From contig CAUJDN010000017.1 of NCBI GenBank assembly GCA_963169195.1, positions 1-50,766 on the forward strand: a stretch of DNA of 50,766 nt. The letters are read 5' to 3'. Shown in pieces: positions 1 through 8,595 of the stretch. The notes beneath the pieces are model-generated. The model had not been told where the DNA came from. It searched no databases and saw nothing but the letters and a program-made list of their open reading frames with translations. The stretch comes from Acidobacteriota bacterium. Lineage in GTDB: Bacteria; Acidobacteriota; Vicinamibacteria; Vicinamibacterales; UBA2999. Every line of letters starts with the position of its first letter. Positions within the stretch are counted from its first letter, which is position 1. The position numbers and the translations under genes were made by a program.

Positions 1-432
1 GTGTCGTCCCTTCAGGCACAGTTGATGCGCTTCGGTGCTCTCGGCGTGCCGCCGGCCCAGAAGCGCCCGGGCCACGGCCGGCGGCCCCTCCGCCGCGTCA
101 CCCGGCTCGGCGCGCGCGCGCACCGGCGCCACGAAGGAGTACCCCTGCTTCGGAACGGTGACGATGAAGCGGTGCTCGCGGACATCGTCACCGAGCGCCC
201 TCCGCAGCATGAAGATGGTCTGCGTGAGGTTCGACTCCTCGACCACGGCATTGGGCCAGACCTCCCGCAGCAGCTCGTCCTTGGCCACCACGGCCCCGGC
301 GCGACGCACCAGCGCCACCAGTGTCTCGAACGCCTTCGAGGCGAGCGGCACGACCGCCCCGTCCCGGACCAGCAGCCGACTGGCCGCATGCAGGGCGAAG
401 GGGCCGAAGTGGTAGGTGAGGCGCGGGGCCAT
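1..432 (-). CDS. Winged-helix (OmpR/CadC-type) transcriptional regulator, N-terminal part
   Basis: The reading frame starts with ATG at 432 and is open to the window edge (144 codons seen, no stop), so the C-terminus is missing. Residues 1 to about 105 form an OmpR/PhoB-type winged helix: a strand-rich start, then KAFETLVALVRRAGAVVAKD, the helix around LLREVWP, the recognition helix around SNLTQTIFMLRRALGD, and the wing ending in VPKQGYSFVAPV. No receiver domain precedes it, as in CadC/ToxR-like regulators, which in Acidobacteria are often followed by a TPR or TolB-like sensor; that continuation is inference. It is divergent from the flavoprotein gene; the AT-rich stretch 453-485 between them probably holds both promoters. 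Confidence 0.8.
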   Translation of the reverse strand, partial: MAPRLTYHFGPFALHAASRLLVRDGAVVPLASKAFETLVALVRRAGAVVAKDELLREVWPNAVVEESNLTQTIFMLRRALGDDVREHRFIVTVPKQGYSFVAPVRARAEPGDAAEGPPAVARALLGRRHAESTEAHQLCLKGRH

Positions 433-526
433 GGCGTGGGGGGAAAGTCGCGAATTTGATAAAACTTGAGAAGAATCTATCACGCCGCCAATGACCCGGC
501 CGGTGCCCTCCCCGTAGGCTCGGGGC

Positions 527-2464
527 ATGCACGACGCCGTGGAGTGGCCGTACCCCGTCGAGTGGGACAAGACGGAAGAAATCGACACCGACGTCCTCGT
601 CATCGGGGGCGGCGCCTCGGGGTGCTTTGCCGCCATGGGCGCGGCCAGCCGCGGCGCCCGCGTCGTCCTCTGGGAGAAGGCCGCCACGATGACCAGCGGG
701 GCCATGGGCTCGGGATGCGACCACTGGGAAATGGCCGCCACCAACCCCTGCTCGCACGTCACGCCCGAGGAGCTGGCCGACGCGATGATCCGCGGCCACC
801 GCGGCTACAACAACGGCATCTCGCACTACATCGAGGCGCGCGAGTCCTACGACCGCCTCCTGGACCTCGAGCGCTACGGCGCGAAGATCCGCGACACGGA
901 CGACGAGTTCAAGGGCGCTGATTTTCGAGACGACGAGACGAAGTTCATGTTCGCGTACGACTACGTGAACCGCTTCACGCTGCGCGTGTGGGGCACCACG
1001 TTCAAGCGCGCGATGTACCGGGGTGCCAAGATCATGCGGGCCCAGGTCGTGGACCGCACCATGGGCGCGGGCCTGCTCACCGAAGGCGGCCGCATGGGCG
1101 CGCGCGTGGTCGGTGCGGTCGCGATCAACGGCCGCACGGGCAAGTTCACCGTCTGCCGCGCGAAGGCCGTCGTGTTCTGCATGTCGCGCCCCACGCGCCT
1201 GTGGCTGTTTGCCCCAGGAGCGACCGGCATCTCCGAGTTCCGCCCGCCGCAGTGCACGGGCGACGGTCACGCCATGGCATGGCGCGTGGGTGGGTCGTTC
1301 ACCATGCTCGAGAAATCCCTGCGCGGGGAGTGGTCGGGCCTGCGCAGCTTCCCGCCCTACAGCACCGGCAACAACCACAACACGTGGTACGCGTGCACGA
1401 TGATCGATGCCGAGGGGCGGCAGATTCCCTGGCTGGACCGCGACGGGAACGAACTGAAGACGGTGGCCGAGCGCTATCGCCCCGCGCCCGGACAGAAGTT
1501 CTACATGAAGGGCGGCGGCGAACCCGACTTCCCGTTCTACGAGTTCCAGGGGCCCGAGACCATGCCGGTGGAGGAAGCGGTGAAGCGGGGCTACAAGCTC
1601 CCCTTCTACGCGGACCTCACGAGCATGCCCGAGACCGAGCGCCGCGTCATCTGGGGGATGATGGTCGGGAACGAAGGCAAGACGCGCACGCCCGTCTACG
1701 CCGCCTACAACAAGGCCGGCTTCGACCCGTCGCGCGACGCGCTCCAGAGCTACGGCGATGGCTGGCGGTCGGGCCAGTTCCTGCCGCAGGAGCGGCAGTT
1801 CTTCGGCATCCCCGGCGGGATGGTCAACGACTGGCGCCTGATGACGAACCTCGAGGGCCTCTTCGCCGCCGGCGACGTGCTCTTCGCGTCGGACTGCGTG
1901 GGCCACGCGGCCGCCACGGGCCACTACGCGGGCCGGCACGCCGCGGACTACGCCGCCGCGCACGGGTCCGTCGCCCTCCACCAGCCGCAGGTCGAGGCCG
2001 AACGTGCGCGCCTCTTCGGGCCCCTGAAGCGGCACAGCGGCCTCAGCTGGCAGGCGCTGGCCGAGGCCATCACGCGCGTGATGCAGAACTACTGCGGCGC
2101 AGTGAAGAGCGACGACCTGCTGCACGAGGGCCTGCGCGGGCTGGAGGACCTGAAGGAGGCCTCGAAGAGCCTCGTCGCGAGGAACCCGCACGACCTGCTG
2201 CGCGCGCAGGAGACGCTCAATGTGCTGACCAACGCGGAGCTCGTCATTCACTCGTGCCTGGCCCGCAAGGCCAGCTCGCACCAGCTGCAGTTCGTGCGGC
2301 TGGACTACCCGGAGATGGACCCGCCCGAGTGGCACAGGTTCGTCACCGTCTGGAAGGACGAGAGCGGCGTGCGCAACGGGTCGCTGCCCATCGACTACTA
2401 CGGAAGCCTCACCGAGAACTACGAGCGGCACAACCAGGACTACATCCGGCAGGGGCGCGCATGA
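527..2464 (+). CDS. FAD-dependent oxidoreductase, AprA/succinate dehydrogenase-like flavoprotein
   Basis: 645-residue soluble flavoprotein. A Rossmann dinucleotide-binding start, DVLVIGGGASGCFAAMGAA (about residues 23-41), is followed by WEKA and an FAD-contacting TSGAMGSG segment. The C-terminal FAD-binding part is NLEGLFAAGDVLFASDCVGH, and the tail carries the EWHRFVTVW-like end seen in adenylylsulfate-reductase-like flavoproteins. The family is the fumarate reductase/succinate dehydrogenase flavoprotein superfamily; the AprA-like branch is suggested by the partner gene, a two-cluster ferredoxin whose ATG overlaps this stop (ATGA). The pair would pass electrons between a substrate at FAD and the iron-sulphur protein. 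No sulphate-activation genes lie nearby, so true APS reductase activity is doubtful and the substrate is unknown. Confidence 0.85.
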   Translation: MHDAVEWPYPVEWDKTEEIDTDVLVIGGGASGCFAAMGAASRGARVVLWEKAATMTSGAMGSGCDHWEMAATNPCSHVTPEELADAMIRGHRGYNNGISHYIEARESYDRLLDLERYGAKIRDTDDEFKGADFRDDETKFMFAYDYVNRFTLRVWGTTFKRAMYRGAKIMRAQVVDRTMGAGLLTEGGRMGARVVGAVAINGRTGKFTVCRAKAVVFCMSRPTRLWLFAPGATGISEFRPPQCTGDGHAMAWRVGGSFTMLEKSLRGEWSGLRSFPPYSTGNNHNTWYACTMIDAEGRQIPWLDRDGNELKTVAERYRPAPGQKFYMKGGGEPDFPFYEFQGPETMPVEEAVKRGYKLPFYADLTSMPETERRVIWGMMVGNEGKTRTPVYAAYNKAGFDPSRDALQSYGDGWRSGQFLPQERQFFGIPGGMVNDWRLMTNLEGLFAAGDVLFASDCVGHAAATGHYAGRHAADYAAAHGSVALHQPQVEAERARLFGPLKRHSGLSWQALAEAITRVMQNYCGAVKSDDLLHEGLRGLEDLKEASKSLVARNPHDLLRAQETLNVLTNAELVIHSCLARKASSHQLQFVRLDYPEMDPPEWHRFVTVWKDESGVRNGSLPIDYYGSLTENYERHNQDYIRQGRA

Positions 2465-2745
2465 CCAGGGTCCTTGCGATCCCCGATCAGGCCATCGTCG
2501 ATCCCATCACGATCTTCCCGGAGGTCTGCACGGGCTGCAACCTGTGCCTCCACGTGTGCCCGGTGGACCTGTTCCTGCCGAACGCGGAGAAGGGCGGGCC
2601 GCCCCTGGTGCTCTACCCCGGTGAGTGCTGGTACGAGGGCAGCTGCGTGGACATCTGCCCGGAGCCCGGCGCCATCGTCCTCAACCGGCCGCCCGCGATG
2701 CGGGTGAACTGGAAGCCGCGGGCGGAGTGCAGGCCGAGGAGTTGA
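2461..2745 (+). CDS. 4Fe-4S ferredoxin, AprB-like partner of the flavoprotein
   Basis: 94 residues. The first cluster motif is CTGCNLCLHVCP (residues 23-34). The second region is CWYEGSCVDICP (residues 56-67), where the Cys that normally follows WY in CWYCGxC is Glu; the cluster there has three Cys (56, 62, 66) in this stretch, plus Cys90 near the C-terminus. That may mean a 3Fe-4S or unusually ligated second cluster. It overlaps the upstream flavoprotein by four bases (ATGA), so the two are translationally coupled and probably form one enzyme. It is a dedicated electron-transfer subunit rather than a general ferredoxin (inference). The downstream gene is convergent, with a short-unit repeat tract between. 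Confidence 0.85.
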   Translation: MTRVLAIPDQAIVDPITIFPEVCTGCNLCLHVCPVDLFLPNAEKGGPPLVLYPGECWYEGSCVDICPEPGAIVLNRPPAMRVNWKPRAECRPRS

Positions 2746-2831
2746 GGGTCTTGGAGTCTTGAGGTCTTGAGGTCTTGAGGTCTTGATCTTCGTGCTGTCT
2801 TCGTGCCCTTCGTGCCTTCGTGGTTTCTCTT
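2746..2831 (+). repeat. Intergenic short-unit tract, GGTCTTGA and CTTCGTG units
   Basis: Directly after the ferredoxin stop come four near-perfect GGTCTTGA octamers, then CTTCGTG units ending in CTTCGTGGTTTCTCTTA. The last three bases are the TAA stop of the convergent symporter gene on the minus strand. The second half recurs at 41993-42030 and 44580-44622. Confidence 0.9.
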
Positions 2832-4230
2832 ACTTCACTGCACGGCTGACGGCCACGAACACCAGAGCCGACACCGCGAACGCGACGAGCAGGGCCAGGT
2901 CGATGTTCACGAGGCCCTGGAACGGGCCCGGGATGCCGACCAGGAACGCCGCCACACCGATCGCGCCGCCCACCCACATGGCTGCGTAGGCGCCCTTCGT
3001 GGTGCCGCCCTTCCACAGCAGGCCGCCCAGCAGCGGCACCAGCATGCTGCCCATGTAGGGGTAGTTGAAGATGATGATCGTGTCGAGGATGCCACGCGCG
3101 CGCAGCGCCACGGCGACTCCCAGCACCAGCGATGCGGCCACGGTCAGCCGCGCGTAGCTGGTGGCCTTCGGCAGGTGCTCGATCTCCGTGTCCGGGTTCA
3201 ACACCTTGTTGTAGAAGTCGCGCGTGAAGCAGCCAGCCATCGAGATGAGCAGGGCGTTGGCCGTGGACATCGCCGCCGCCAGCAGTGCCGAGACCACCAC
3301 GCCCGCCAGCACCGGCGGCAGCGTGGTCGTCACGACGTGCGTGAGCACGTTGCCGTTGTCCACGGATGGAAACGCCGCCTTGCCGGCCGCACCGATGAGC
3401 GCGGCGCAGAAGCTGACCCCGATGACGAGGAGGCCCGAGAGGATGCACCCCCACTTGGCGACCGATGCGCTCCTCGCCGACTGGTAGCGGATGAACGCGT
3501 CGTAGGACACCGAGATCGAGAGCAGGAACGGCGTGATCAGGAACACGGCTCGCGTGCCCATGCCGTCCGGGACGAAGGGCGTGGCCAGCGCCGCCGACAC
3601 CGTCCCGGGGTCGGCCTGGCCCATGGCGGCCCACGCGGTGATCGGAATGCCCAGGGCGATGATGGACACCTGGAAGAAGTCGGCCGCCACCACGCCCCAC
3701 ATGCCGCTCATCACGTTCGAGAACAGGATGACCGCGCCAATGCCCAGCACCGCGTAGGTGAAGTCGACACCAAAGCCCGACAGCACGCTGCCCGCGGCCA
3801 TCAGCTGTGCGGCAAAGATGCCGAGCAGGCTGGGAATGTTCGAGATGGACGCCCACAGGCGCACGCCTCGTCGCTCGCCGTACCGATGGGCGAAGAAGTC
3901 GATGGGGACGATGCCACCGAGATTGCGCAGCCGCTCGGCCGCGACGAGGCCCGCCAGGATCAGGCCCAGTCCACACCCAAGCCCGTACCACATGCCAGGC
4001 CAGATGCCCGACGCCGCGCCCACCTCGGCACCGCCCAGGACGACGCCCGCGCCAATCTGCACGGCCGCGAGCGACGCCGTCGTCAGCGCCACCCCCAGGT
4101 TGCGGCCCGCCACCAGGTAGTCCGAGATGCGCCTGATGCGGCTGCTGAGCAGCACACCCGCCACCAGCGTACCCAGCATGTAGAGGGCAACGACCGTCAG
4201 GAGCATCGCGGAAGGATATGCGTTGGACAC
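2830..4230 (-). CDS. Sodium:solute symporter (SSS family)
   Basis: 466 residues, almost entirely hydrophobic, with about 13 predicted membrane spans. The N-terminal pattern SSRIRRISDYLVAGRNLGVAL and the following GAGVVLGGAEVGAASGIWPGMWYGLG are typical of the solute:sodium symporter family (PF00474); an FIRYQSARS-type loop and FTRDFYNKVLNP lie where this family has conserved cytoplasmic segments. It would import a small solute with sodium; the substrate cannot be read from sequence. GTG at 4230 gives the longest form; an ATG at 4206 is a possible alternative start. It lies 18 bases after the GT87 gene on the same strand and is probably cotranscribed. Its TAA stop is the first triplet of the repeat tract downstream. 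Confidence 0.85.
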   Translation of the reverse strand: MSNAYPSAMLLTVVALYMLGTLVAGVLLSSRIRRISDYLVAGRNLGVALTTASLAAVQIGAGVVLGGAEVGAASGIWPGMWYGLGCGLGLILAGLVAAERLRNLGGIVPIDFFAHRYGERRGVRLWASISNIPSLLGIFAAQLMAAGSVLSGFGVDFTYAVLGIGAVILFSNVMSGMWGVVAADFFQVSIIALGIPITAWAAMGQADPGTVSAALATPFVPDGMGTRAVFLITPFLLSISVSYDAFIRYQSARSASVAKWGCILSGLLVIGVSFCAALIGAAGKAAFPSVDNGNVLTHVVTTTLPPVLAGVVVSALLAAAMSTANALLISMAGCFTRDFYNKVLNPDTEIEHLPKATSYARLTVAASLVLGVAVALRARGILDTIIIFNYPYMGSMLVPLLGGLLWKGGTTKGAYAAMWVGGAIGVAAFLVGIPGPFQGLVNIDLALLVAFAVSALVFVAVSRAVK

Positions 4231-4248
4231 GTCGCCGCCAACGCCAAA

Positions 4249-5415
4249 TTACGCCGCCGCCCGCGCCCGCAGGTGGATCAGGCACGCGGCGAGCGCCAGA
4301 GCGCCGGTCGAGATGATGTTGGCGGCCATCAGGCGCGAGTAGAGCGCGCGCCCCAGCAGGTCGTAGACGGTGAAGCCCATGACACCGAGCGCCGTGCCGG
4401 CGACGATGCGCCATGGCACGCGGAGCTCACTGAACCGGTCCACGACGAGAACGACGGCGGGCGTCGCCAGCAGCAGCACGTAGTCCCAGCCCTGCGGCGA
4501 GACGAGCGGCACGAGCAGCATCAGCAGGCTGACCTCCAGGTACGACGGGCTCGCCACGCTCCGCCGCCGCCAGATCGCCCAGGCCACGCCGGCCAGCGCC
4601 AGCACGATCGTCATCACCGCCAGGCGCGCCGCCACCGGGCCGGCGCCAATCCACTTCGCCCACGCCGACGCGATCGAGACGTTGTCGGCACCGAGCAGGT
4701 TCGGCGCGGTGGTCTCGGTCACGGTGCGATACCACGCGAGCACCAGGTCCACGTTGCCCTGCCAGCCATACACGAGGGCCGGCAGCAACAGCCCGGCGCC
4801 GAACACCGCGGCTGCCGCGAGAAGTGCCGTGACGCCGGCGGACAGCGGAAGCCAGGGCAGCAGGATGGCGGCGTAGGGCTTCACGAAGATGCCGAACCCC
4901 ACGAGCGCACCCGCCAGGCCGGGCCGACCACCCTGCGCCGCCGCGAGCGCCGCCACGAGGACGAACCCGAGCAGGATGTTGGACTGCCCGAGGTTGAGCT
5001 CGTGCGCGTAGAACTTCGCCATGAGCACGACGGCCGGCCACGCGAGCGCCTGCACCGACCGCCGGCCCTCTGGCAGAGCGGCGATCGACCAGCGCACGAA
5101 CATCCACAACAGGCCGACGGACAGGGCGTACCAGGCCGCCTTCGCCGCTTCGGGACGCAGCCAGGCGAACGGCGCCATCGCCAGCGCGAATGCCGGCAGA
5201 TACTTGAACTGGTAGTGACCGTCGTCGGCGCGATAGAGAGGCTCGGCCTGCAGCGCGCGGATGCCGGCCGTACGGTACACGCCGAAATCCACCATCTCGT
5301 GTCGGACGCGTGCCCCGTACATCGCGGCACCCAGGACGGCAATCACGAGGGGCCAGGCGAGATGGCGAAGCGACTGCGGCACGCCCCGCCATTCTCCCCG
5401 AAGACGGCGCCCCAC
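4249..5415 (-). CDS. Glycosyltransferase family 87 (DUF2029-type) membrane protein
   Basis: 388 residues, multi-spanning. Family marks are MVDFGVYRTAG (the DFxVY acidic loop after the first span), YQFKYLPAFALAMAPF, and FYAHELNLGQSNILLG, the usual signature of polyprenol-phosphate-dependent GT87 mannosyltransferase-like proteins. GPQGWDY-type loops occur later (SPQGWDYVLL). It would transfer a sugar from a lipid carrier on the outer face of the inner membrane (family knowledge); acceptor unknown. GTG at 5415 is used because a TAGATC -10-like hexamer (minus strand, 5427-5422) ends six bases before it, implying a leaderless message; GTG at 5382 is an alternative with a GGGGAG upstream. The symporter follows 18 bases downstream. 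Confidence 0.8.
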   Translation of the reverse strand: MGRRLRGEWRGVPQSLRHLAWPLVIAVLGAAMYGARVRHEMVDFGVYRTAGIRALQAEPLYRADDGHYQFKYLPAFALAMAPFAWLRPEAAKAAWYALSVGLLWMFVRWSIAALPEGRRSVQALAWPAVVLMAKFYAHELNLGQSNILLGFVLVAALAAAQGGRPGLAGALVGFGIFVKPYAAILLPWLPLSAGVTALLAAAAVFGAGLLLPALVYGWQGNVDLVLAWYRTVTETTAPNLLGADNVSIASAWAKWIGAGPVAARLAVMTIVLALAGVAWAIWRRRSVASPSYLEVSLLMLLVPLVSPQGWDYVLLLATPAVVLVVDRFSELRVPWRIVAGTALGVMGFTVYDLLGRALYSRLMAANIISTGALALAACLIHLRARAAA

Positions 5416-5421
5416 GGCACC

Positions 5422-5431
5422 GATCTAGAAT
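5422..5431. promoter_or_regulatory. Overlapping divergent -10 elements
   Basis: Plus strand: TAGAAT at 5426-5431, 18 bases before the MmcQ/YjbR ATG. Minus strand: TAGATC at 5427-5422, six bases before the GT87 GTG. No convincing -35 was seen for either. Confidence 0.45.
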
Positions 5432-5449
5432 GACCGCGACCGACCGGCC

Positions 5450-5827
5450 ATGACCGCCGACCAGTTCCGCGCCCTCGCCCTCGACCTGCAAGGCGCCGTC
5501 GAAGGCGCCCACATGGGCCACCCCGACTTCAGGGTCAACGGCCGCATCTTCGCCTCGCTGGACAAGGACGATCGGGCGGGCATGGTGAAGCTCAGCCCTG
5601 AGGAGCAGCGGGAGTTCATGCGCGCGCACCCCGGGATGTTCGACCCGGCCAGCGGCACCTGGGGCCTGCAAGGCTACACGACCGTTCACCTTGCACCGGC
5701 GAGGGCCGCGGCTGCCCGAAGCGCCATGCTGCTGGCATGTCAGGCCGCCGTCACGAAGCCGCCGGCGAAGAAGCGGCGGCCGGGCGGAGCCGGGCGCCCC
5801 GCAGCAGGCCGGGCGCGACGGCGCTGA
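5450..5827 (+). CDS. MmcQ/YjbR (DUF419) family protein
   Basis: 125 residues. The order of elements matches the small YjbR/MmcQ fold: an N-terminal helix MTADQFRALALDLQGAVEG, then HMGHPDFRVNGRIFASLD, then KLSPEEQREFMRAHPGMFDP, and a final TTVHLAPARAA strand-helix. Members are often annotated as DNA-binding-like but have no defined enzymatic role. The C-terminal 25 residues are rich in Arg, Lys, Ala and Pro and look disordered. Start ATG at 5450 follows a TAGAAT -10 at 5426-5431. The gene is divergent from the GT87 gene and 104 bases upstream of the ADOP permease. Confidence 0.8.
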   Translation: MTADQFRALALDLQGAVEGAHMGHPDFRVNGRIFASLDKDDRAGMVKLSPEEQREFMRAHPGMFDPASGTWGLQGYTTVHLAPARAAAARSAMLLACQAAVTKPPAKKRRPGGAGRPAAGRARRR

Positions 5828-5931
5828 CGCTCGAGGCCGGCCTCGCGGCCGCGGGCCCGCCCTGCCGATTCAGTCTGGTGCGTTGCGCACAATCCGCCAA
5901 CCCGGCGCCCGCCGCCGCCGTCCAACCACCC

Positions 5932-8433
5932 ATGACGCTCCCTCCCCACGACCTCCGGCTGGCGCTCCGCGGCCTCGTCCGCAGCCCGCTCTTCTCCATC
6001 GTCGCCATCCTGTCGCTGGCCCTCGGCATCGGCGCCAACACCGCCATCTTCACCCTCATCGACCAGATGATCCTCCGCAAGCTTCCGGTGAAGGACCCGG
6101 ACGGACTGGTGATGCTCTACCAGCAGGGCGCGCACCCCGGCAGCAACATGGGGCCTCGCATGCAGTCCTACCCCCTCTACCAGGAGTACCAGAAGCGCGC
6201 CGAGCCGCTGGCGGAGGTCATCGCGCGTCGGCTCGTGTCCACGTCGGTGAGCATCGGCAGCCAGACGGAACGGCTCGAGGCGGAGATGGTCTCGGGCAAC
6301 TACTTCACGATGCTCGGTGTGGGGCCGGCCGTGGGGCGCGTCTTCAACTCCGTCGAGGACGACCAGGTGTACCAGGGCCATCCCTCGGTCGTGCTCAGCC
6401 ACGACTACTGGGTGCGGCGCTTCGCGCGGGACCCCGGTGTCGTCGGCACGAAGATCCTCGTCAACAACTACCCGATGACCATCGTCGGCGTGTCGGCCGC
6501 GGGCTTCGCGGGGCTGGATCCCGTGCGCGCACCGCAGATCCGCGTCCCCATCCTGATGAAGCCAGTCCTCGTTCCCGAATGGGAATGGATCCGCATGGAC
6601 GACGAGCGCACGCGCTGGGTGCAGGTGTTCGGGCGACTGAAACCGGGGCACACCGTGGCATCCGCGCAGGGTCCGCTCCAGGGGCTGTTCCTCCAGATCC
6701 GTCAGCACGAGATGACGCTGCCTGGCGCAAAGAGCTGGTCGCCCTACATCCGTGAGCAGTTCATGAAGGGCCGCCTGGTCGTCGAGGGCGCGGCCATGGG
6801 GTACTCCTCGCTCCGCAACGACTTCTCGACGCCGCTCCTGGTCCTGATGTCGATGGTGGGTCTCGTGCTGCTCATCGCCTGCGCCAACGTGGCCAACCTG
6901 CTCATCGCGCGGGCGTTCATGCGGCAGCGGGAGATCGCGGTGCGCCTCTCGCTCGGCGCCTCGCGCGGCCAGCTCGTGCGGCAGCTGCTGGTGGAGAGCC
7001 TCCTGCTCGCCTTCGCCGGGGGTGCGGCCGGGCTCCTGCTCGCCGTGGGGCTCACGCGCACGCTCATCTCGCTCATCCCGACCGACGGGCGCCCGCTGCT
7101 CATCGAGACGACGCCGGACTGGCGCGTCCTCGCCTTCACCTTCGCCCTCTCGCTCGCCACGGGTCTGGTCTTCGGCCTGCTGCCCGCCTGGCGCGCCAGC
7201 CGGCCCGACACGTGGGCCACGCTCAAGGACACGGTGGGCGCGGTCGCAGGCGCGGGCGGCCACCTGTACTTGCGCAAGGGGCTCGTGACCGCACAGGTGG
7301 CGCTCAGCTTCCTGCTGCTCTTCGGCGCCGGGCTGTTCGTGCGCAGCCTCGACAACCTGCGCACGACGGATACCGGCGTGATGATGGACAACCTGATCAC
7401 CTTCCAGGTCGCGCCTGCCCTCAGCGGCTACTCGGACGAGCGAGCCACCGTCTTCTACCAGCAGCTGCTGGAGCGCCTGCGCGGCGGCGCCGGCGTGAGG
7501 TCGGCCGGCATGGCCGGCGTGCCCATCCTGAGCGGCAACGAGTGGGACAGCAGCATGTCCGTCGAGGGCCACCAGGCGAAGGACGGCGAGGACATGCAGG
7601 CCTTCATGAACGCACTCTCGCCAGGCTACTTCGAGACCATGGGCATCCGCTTCCTCGAAGGGCGCGACTTCACGTTGCTCGACGCGAAGCGGGAGACCAG
7701 CGTGGCCATCGTCAATCGTCGCTTCGCCGAGCACTTCTTCCCCGGCCAGAGCGCCGTGGGACGCCACCTCGGCCGGGGATCCAGTCCGGAAACCAAGCTC
7801 ACCATCGAGATCATCGGCGTGGTCGAGAACTCGCTCTACGAGGGCCCGCGCGAGGGCGTCCGGCGCCAGGTGTTCGTGCCGAACTGGGGCAAGGGCAGCG
7901 CAACGTTCTACGTGCGCGCCGCCGCAGCGTCATCGAGCGCGTATGCCCTCGCCAGGAACGAGGTGAAGGCCCTGGATGACTCCATGCCGGTCTATCAGAT
8001 GAAGACGCTCGAGGCGCAGCTCGACGAGACGCTCCTGACCGAGCGGCTCGTCGCCATGCTCTCGGCGGGCTTCGGCCTCCTGGCCACGGTCCTGGCCTCC
8101 ATCGGCCTCTACGGCGTGATGGCGTTCGTCGTGGCCCGGCGGAGCAAGGAGATGGGCATTCGCCTGGCACTCGGGGCCGAGCCCGGCGTGGTCACCTGGA
8201 TGGTGATGAAGGAGGTGCTGGTCCTGCTGGCCATCGGCCTGGCCGTGGGCGTGCCCTCCGCGATGGCTCTGGGCCGCTACGTGTCGTCCCAGCTCTACGG
8301 CATCCAGCCAAACGACCCCTGGATGGCCCTGGGGACGATGGTGCTGCTGGCGGTTGTCGCCGCCCTGGCGGGCCTCGTCCCGGCCCGGCGGGCCAGCCGC
8401 ATCGACCCGATCCTGGCGCTGCGTTACGAGTAG
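5932..8433 (+). CDS. ABC transporter permease, duplicated MacB/FtsX type (ADOP)
   Basis: 833 residues from ATG 5932, chosen because the membrane helix SIVAILSLALGIGANTAIF begins about 20 residues in, as in the family; the longer upstream frame is low-complexity. The protein is two MacB-PCD/FtsX modules in tandem: periplasmic domain about 50-280, three-span FtsX about 295-440 (LLIACANVANLLIARAFMRQ, then REIAVRLSLGASRGQLVRQL), second span and periplasmic domain about 445-680, second FtsX about 700-833 (SKEMGIRLALGAEP). This is the architecture of the acidobacterial duplicated orphan permease family, which lacks an adjacent ATPase; none is found here either. Likely function is MacB-like mechanotransmission or lipoprotein/peptide export (inference). 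A six-copy tandem repeat follows the stop. Confidence 0.92.
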   Translation: MTLPPHDLRLALRGLVRSPLFSIVAILSLALGIGANTAIFTLIDQMILRKLPVKDPDGLVMLYQQGAHPGSNMGPRMQSYPLYQEYQKRAEPLAEVIARRLVSTSVSIGSQTERLEAEMVSGNYFTMLGVGPAVGRVFNSVEDDQVYQGHPSVVLSHDYWVRRFARDPGVVGTKILVNNYPMTIVGVSAAGFAGLDPVRAPQIRVPILMKPVLVPEWEWIRMDDERTRWVQVFGRLKPGHTVASAQGPLQGLFLQIRQHEMTLPGAKSWSPYIREQFMKGRLVVEGAAMGYSSLRNDFSTPLLVLMSMVGLVLLIACANVANLLIARAFMRQREIAVRLSLGASRGQLVRQLLVESLLLAFAGGAAGLLLAVGLTRTLISLIPTDGRPLLIETTPDWRVLAFTFALSLATGLVFGLLPAWRASRPDTWATLKDTVGAVAGAGGHLYLRKGLVTAQVALSFLLLFGAGLFVRSLDNLRTTDTGVMMDNLITFQVAPALSGYSDERATVFYQQLLERLRGGAGVRSAGMAGVPILSGNEWDSSMSVEGHQAKDGEDMQAFMNALSPGYFETMGIRFLEGRDFTLLDAKRETSVAIVNRRFAEHFFPGQSAVGRHLGRGSSPETKLTIEIIGVVENSLYEGPREGVRRQVFVPNWGKGSATFYVRAAAASSSAYALARNEVKALDDSMPVYQMKTLEAQLDETLLTERLVAMLSAGFGLLATVLASIGLYGVMAFVVARRSKEMGIRLALGAEPGVVTWMVMKEVLVLLAIGLAVGVPSAMALGRYVSSQLYGIQPNDPWMALGTMVLLAVVAALAGLVPARRASRIDPILALRYE

Positions 8434-8530
8434 GAGCACGGGGGTTCGAAGCACGGGGGGTTCGAAGCACGAGGGGTTCGAAACACGGGGGTTCGAAGCA
8501 CGGGGGTTCGAAGCACGGGGGTTCGAATCG
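8434..8530 (+). repeat. Six-copy tandem repeat, unit GGGGGTTCGAAGCAC
   Basis: Six TTCGAA cores at 8445, 8461, 8477, 8492, 8507 and 8522, spaced 16, 16, 15, 15 and 15 bases, immediately after the permease stop. No spacer diversity, so not a CRISPR array. Confidence 0.95.
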
Positions 8531-8595
8531 CAGACGTCCTGCGACACGGCAGGCGTCGCGAACATTCGCTCCGCGGACCCGCGGCTTCGGGTGCT

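Noticed and set aside
188..2431. Long minus-strand open frame (747 codons) opposite the flavoprotein gene
   Set aside because: Its translation is Ala/Arg/His/Val-rich without motifs, while the opposite frame encodes a clear flavoprotein; long antisense frames are expected at this GC content.
527..2745. Dissimilatory or assimilatory APS reductase (aprAB)
   Set aside because: Family resemblance only; no ATP sulfurylase, qmo or sulphite reductase genes nearby, and the ferredoxin lacks one cluster Cys.
2803..5433. 876-codon plus-strand frame opposite the symporter and GT87 genes
   Set aside because: Low-complexity His/Arg/Gln-rich shadow of two recognisable membrane proteins.
8434..8530. CRISPR-like repeat array
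   Set aside because: The units are contiguous with no unique spacers and no cas genes are nearby.
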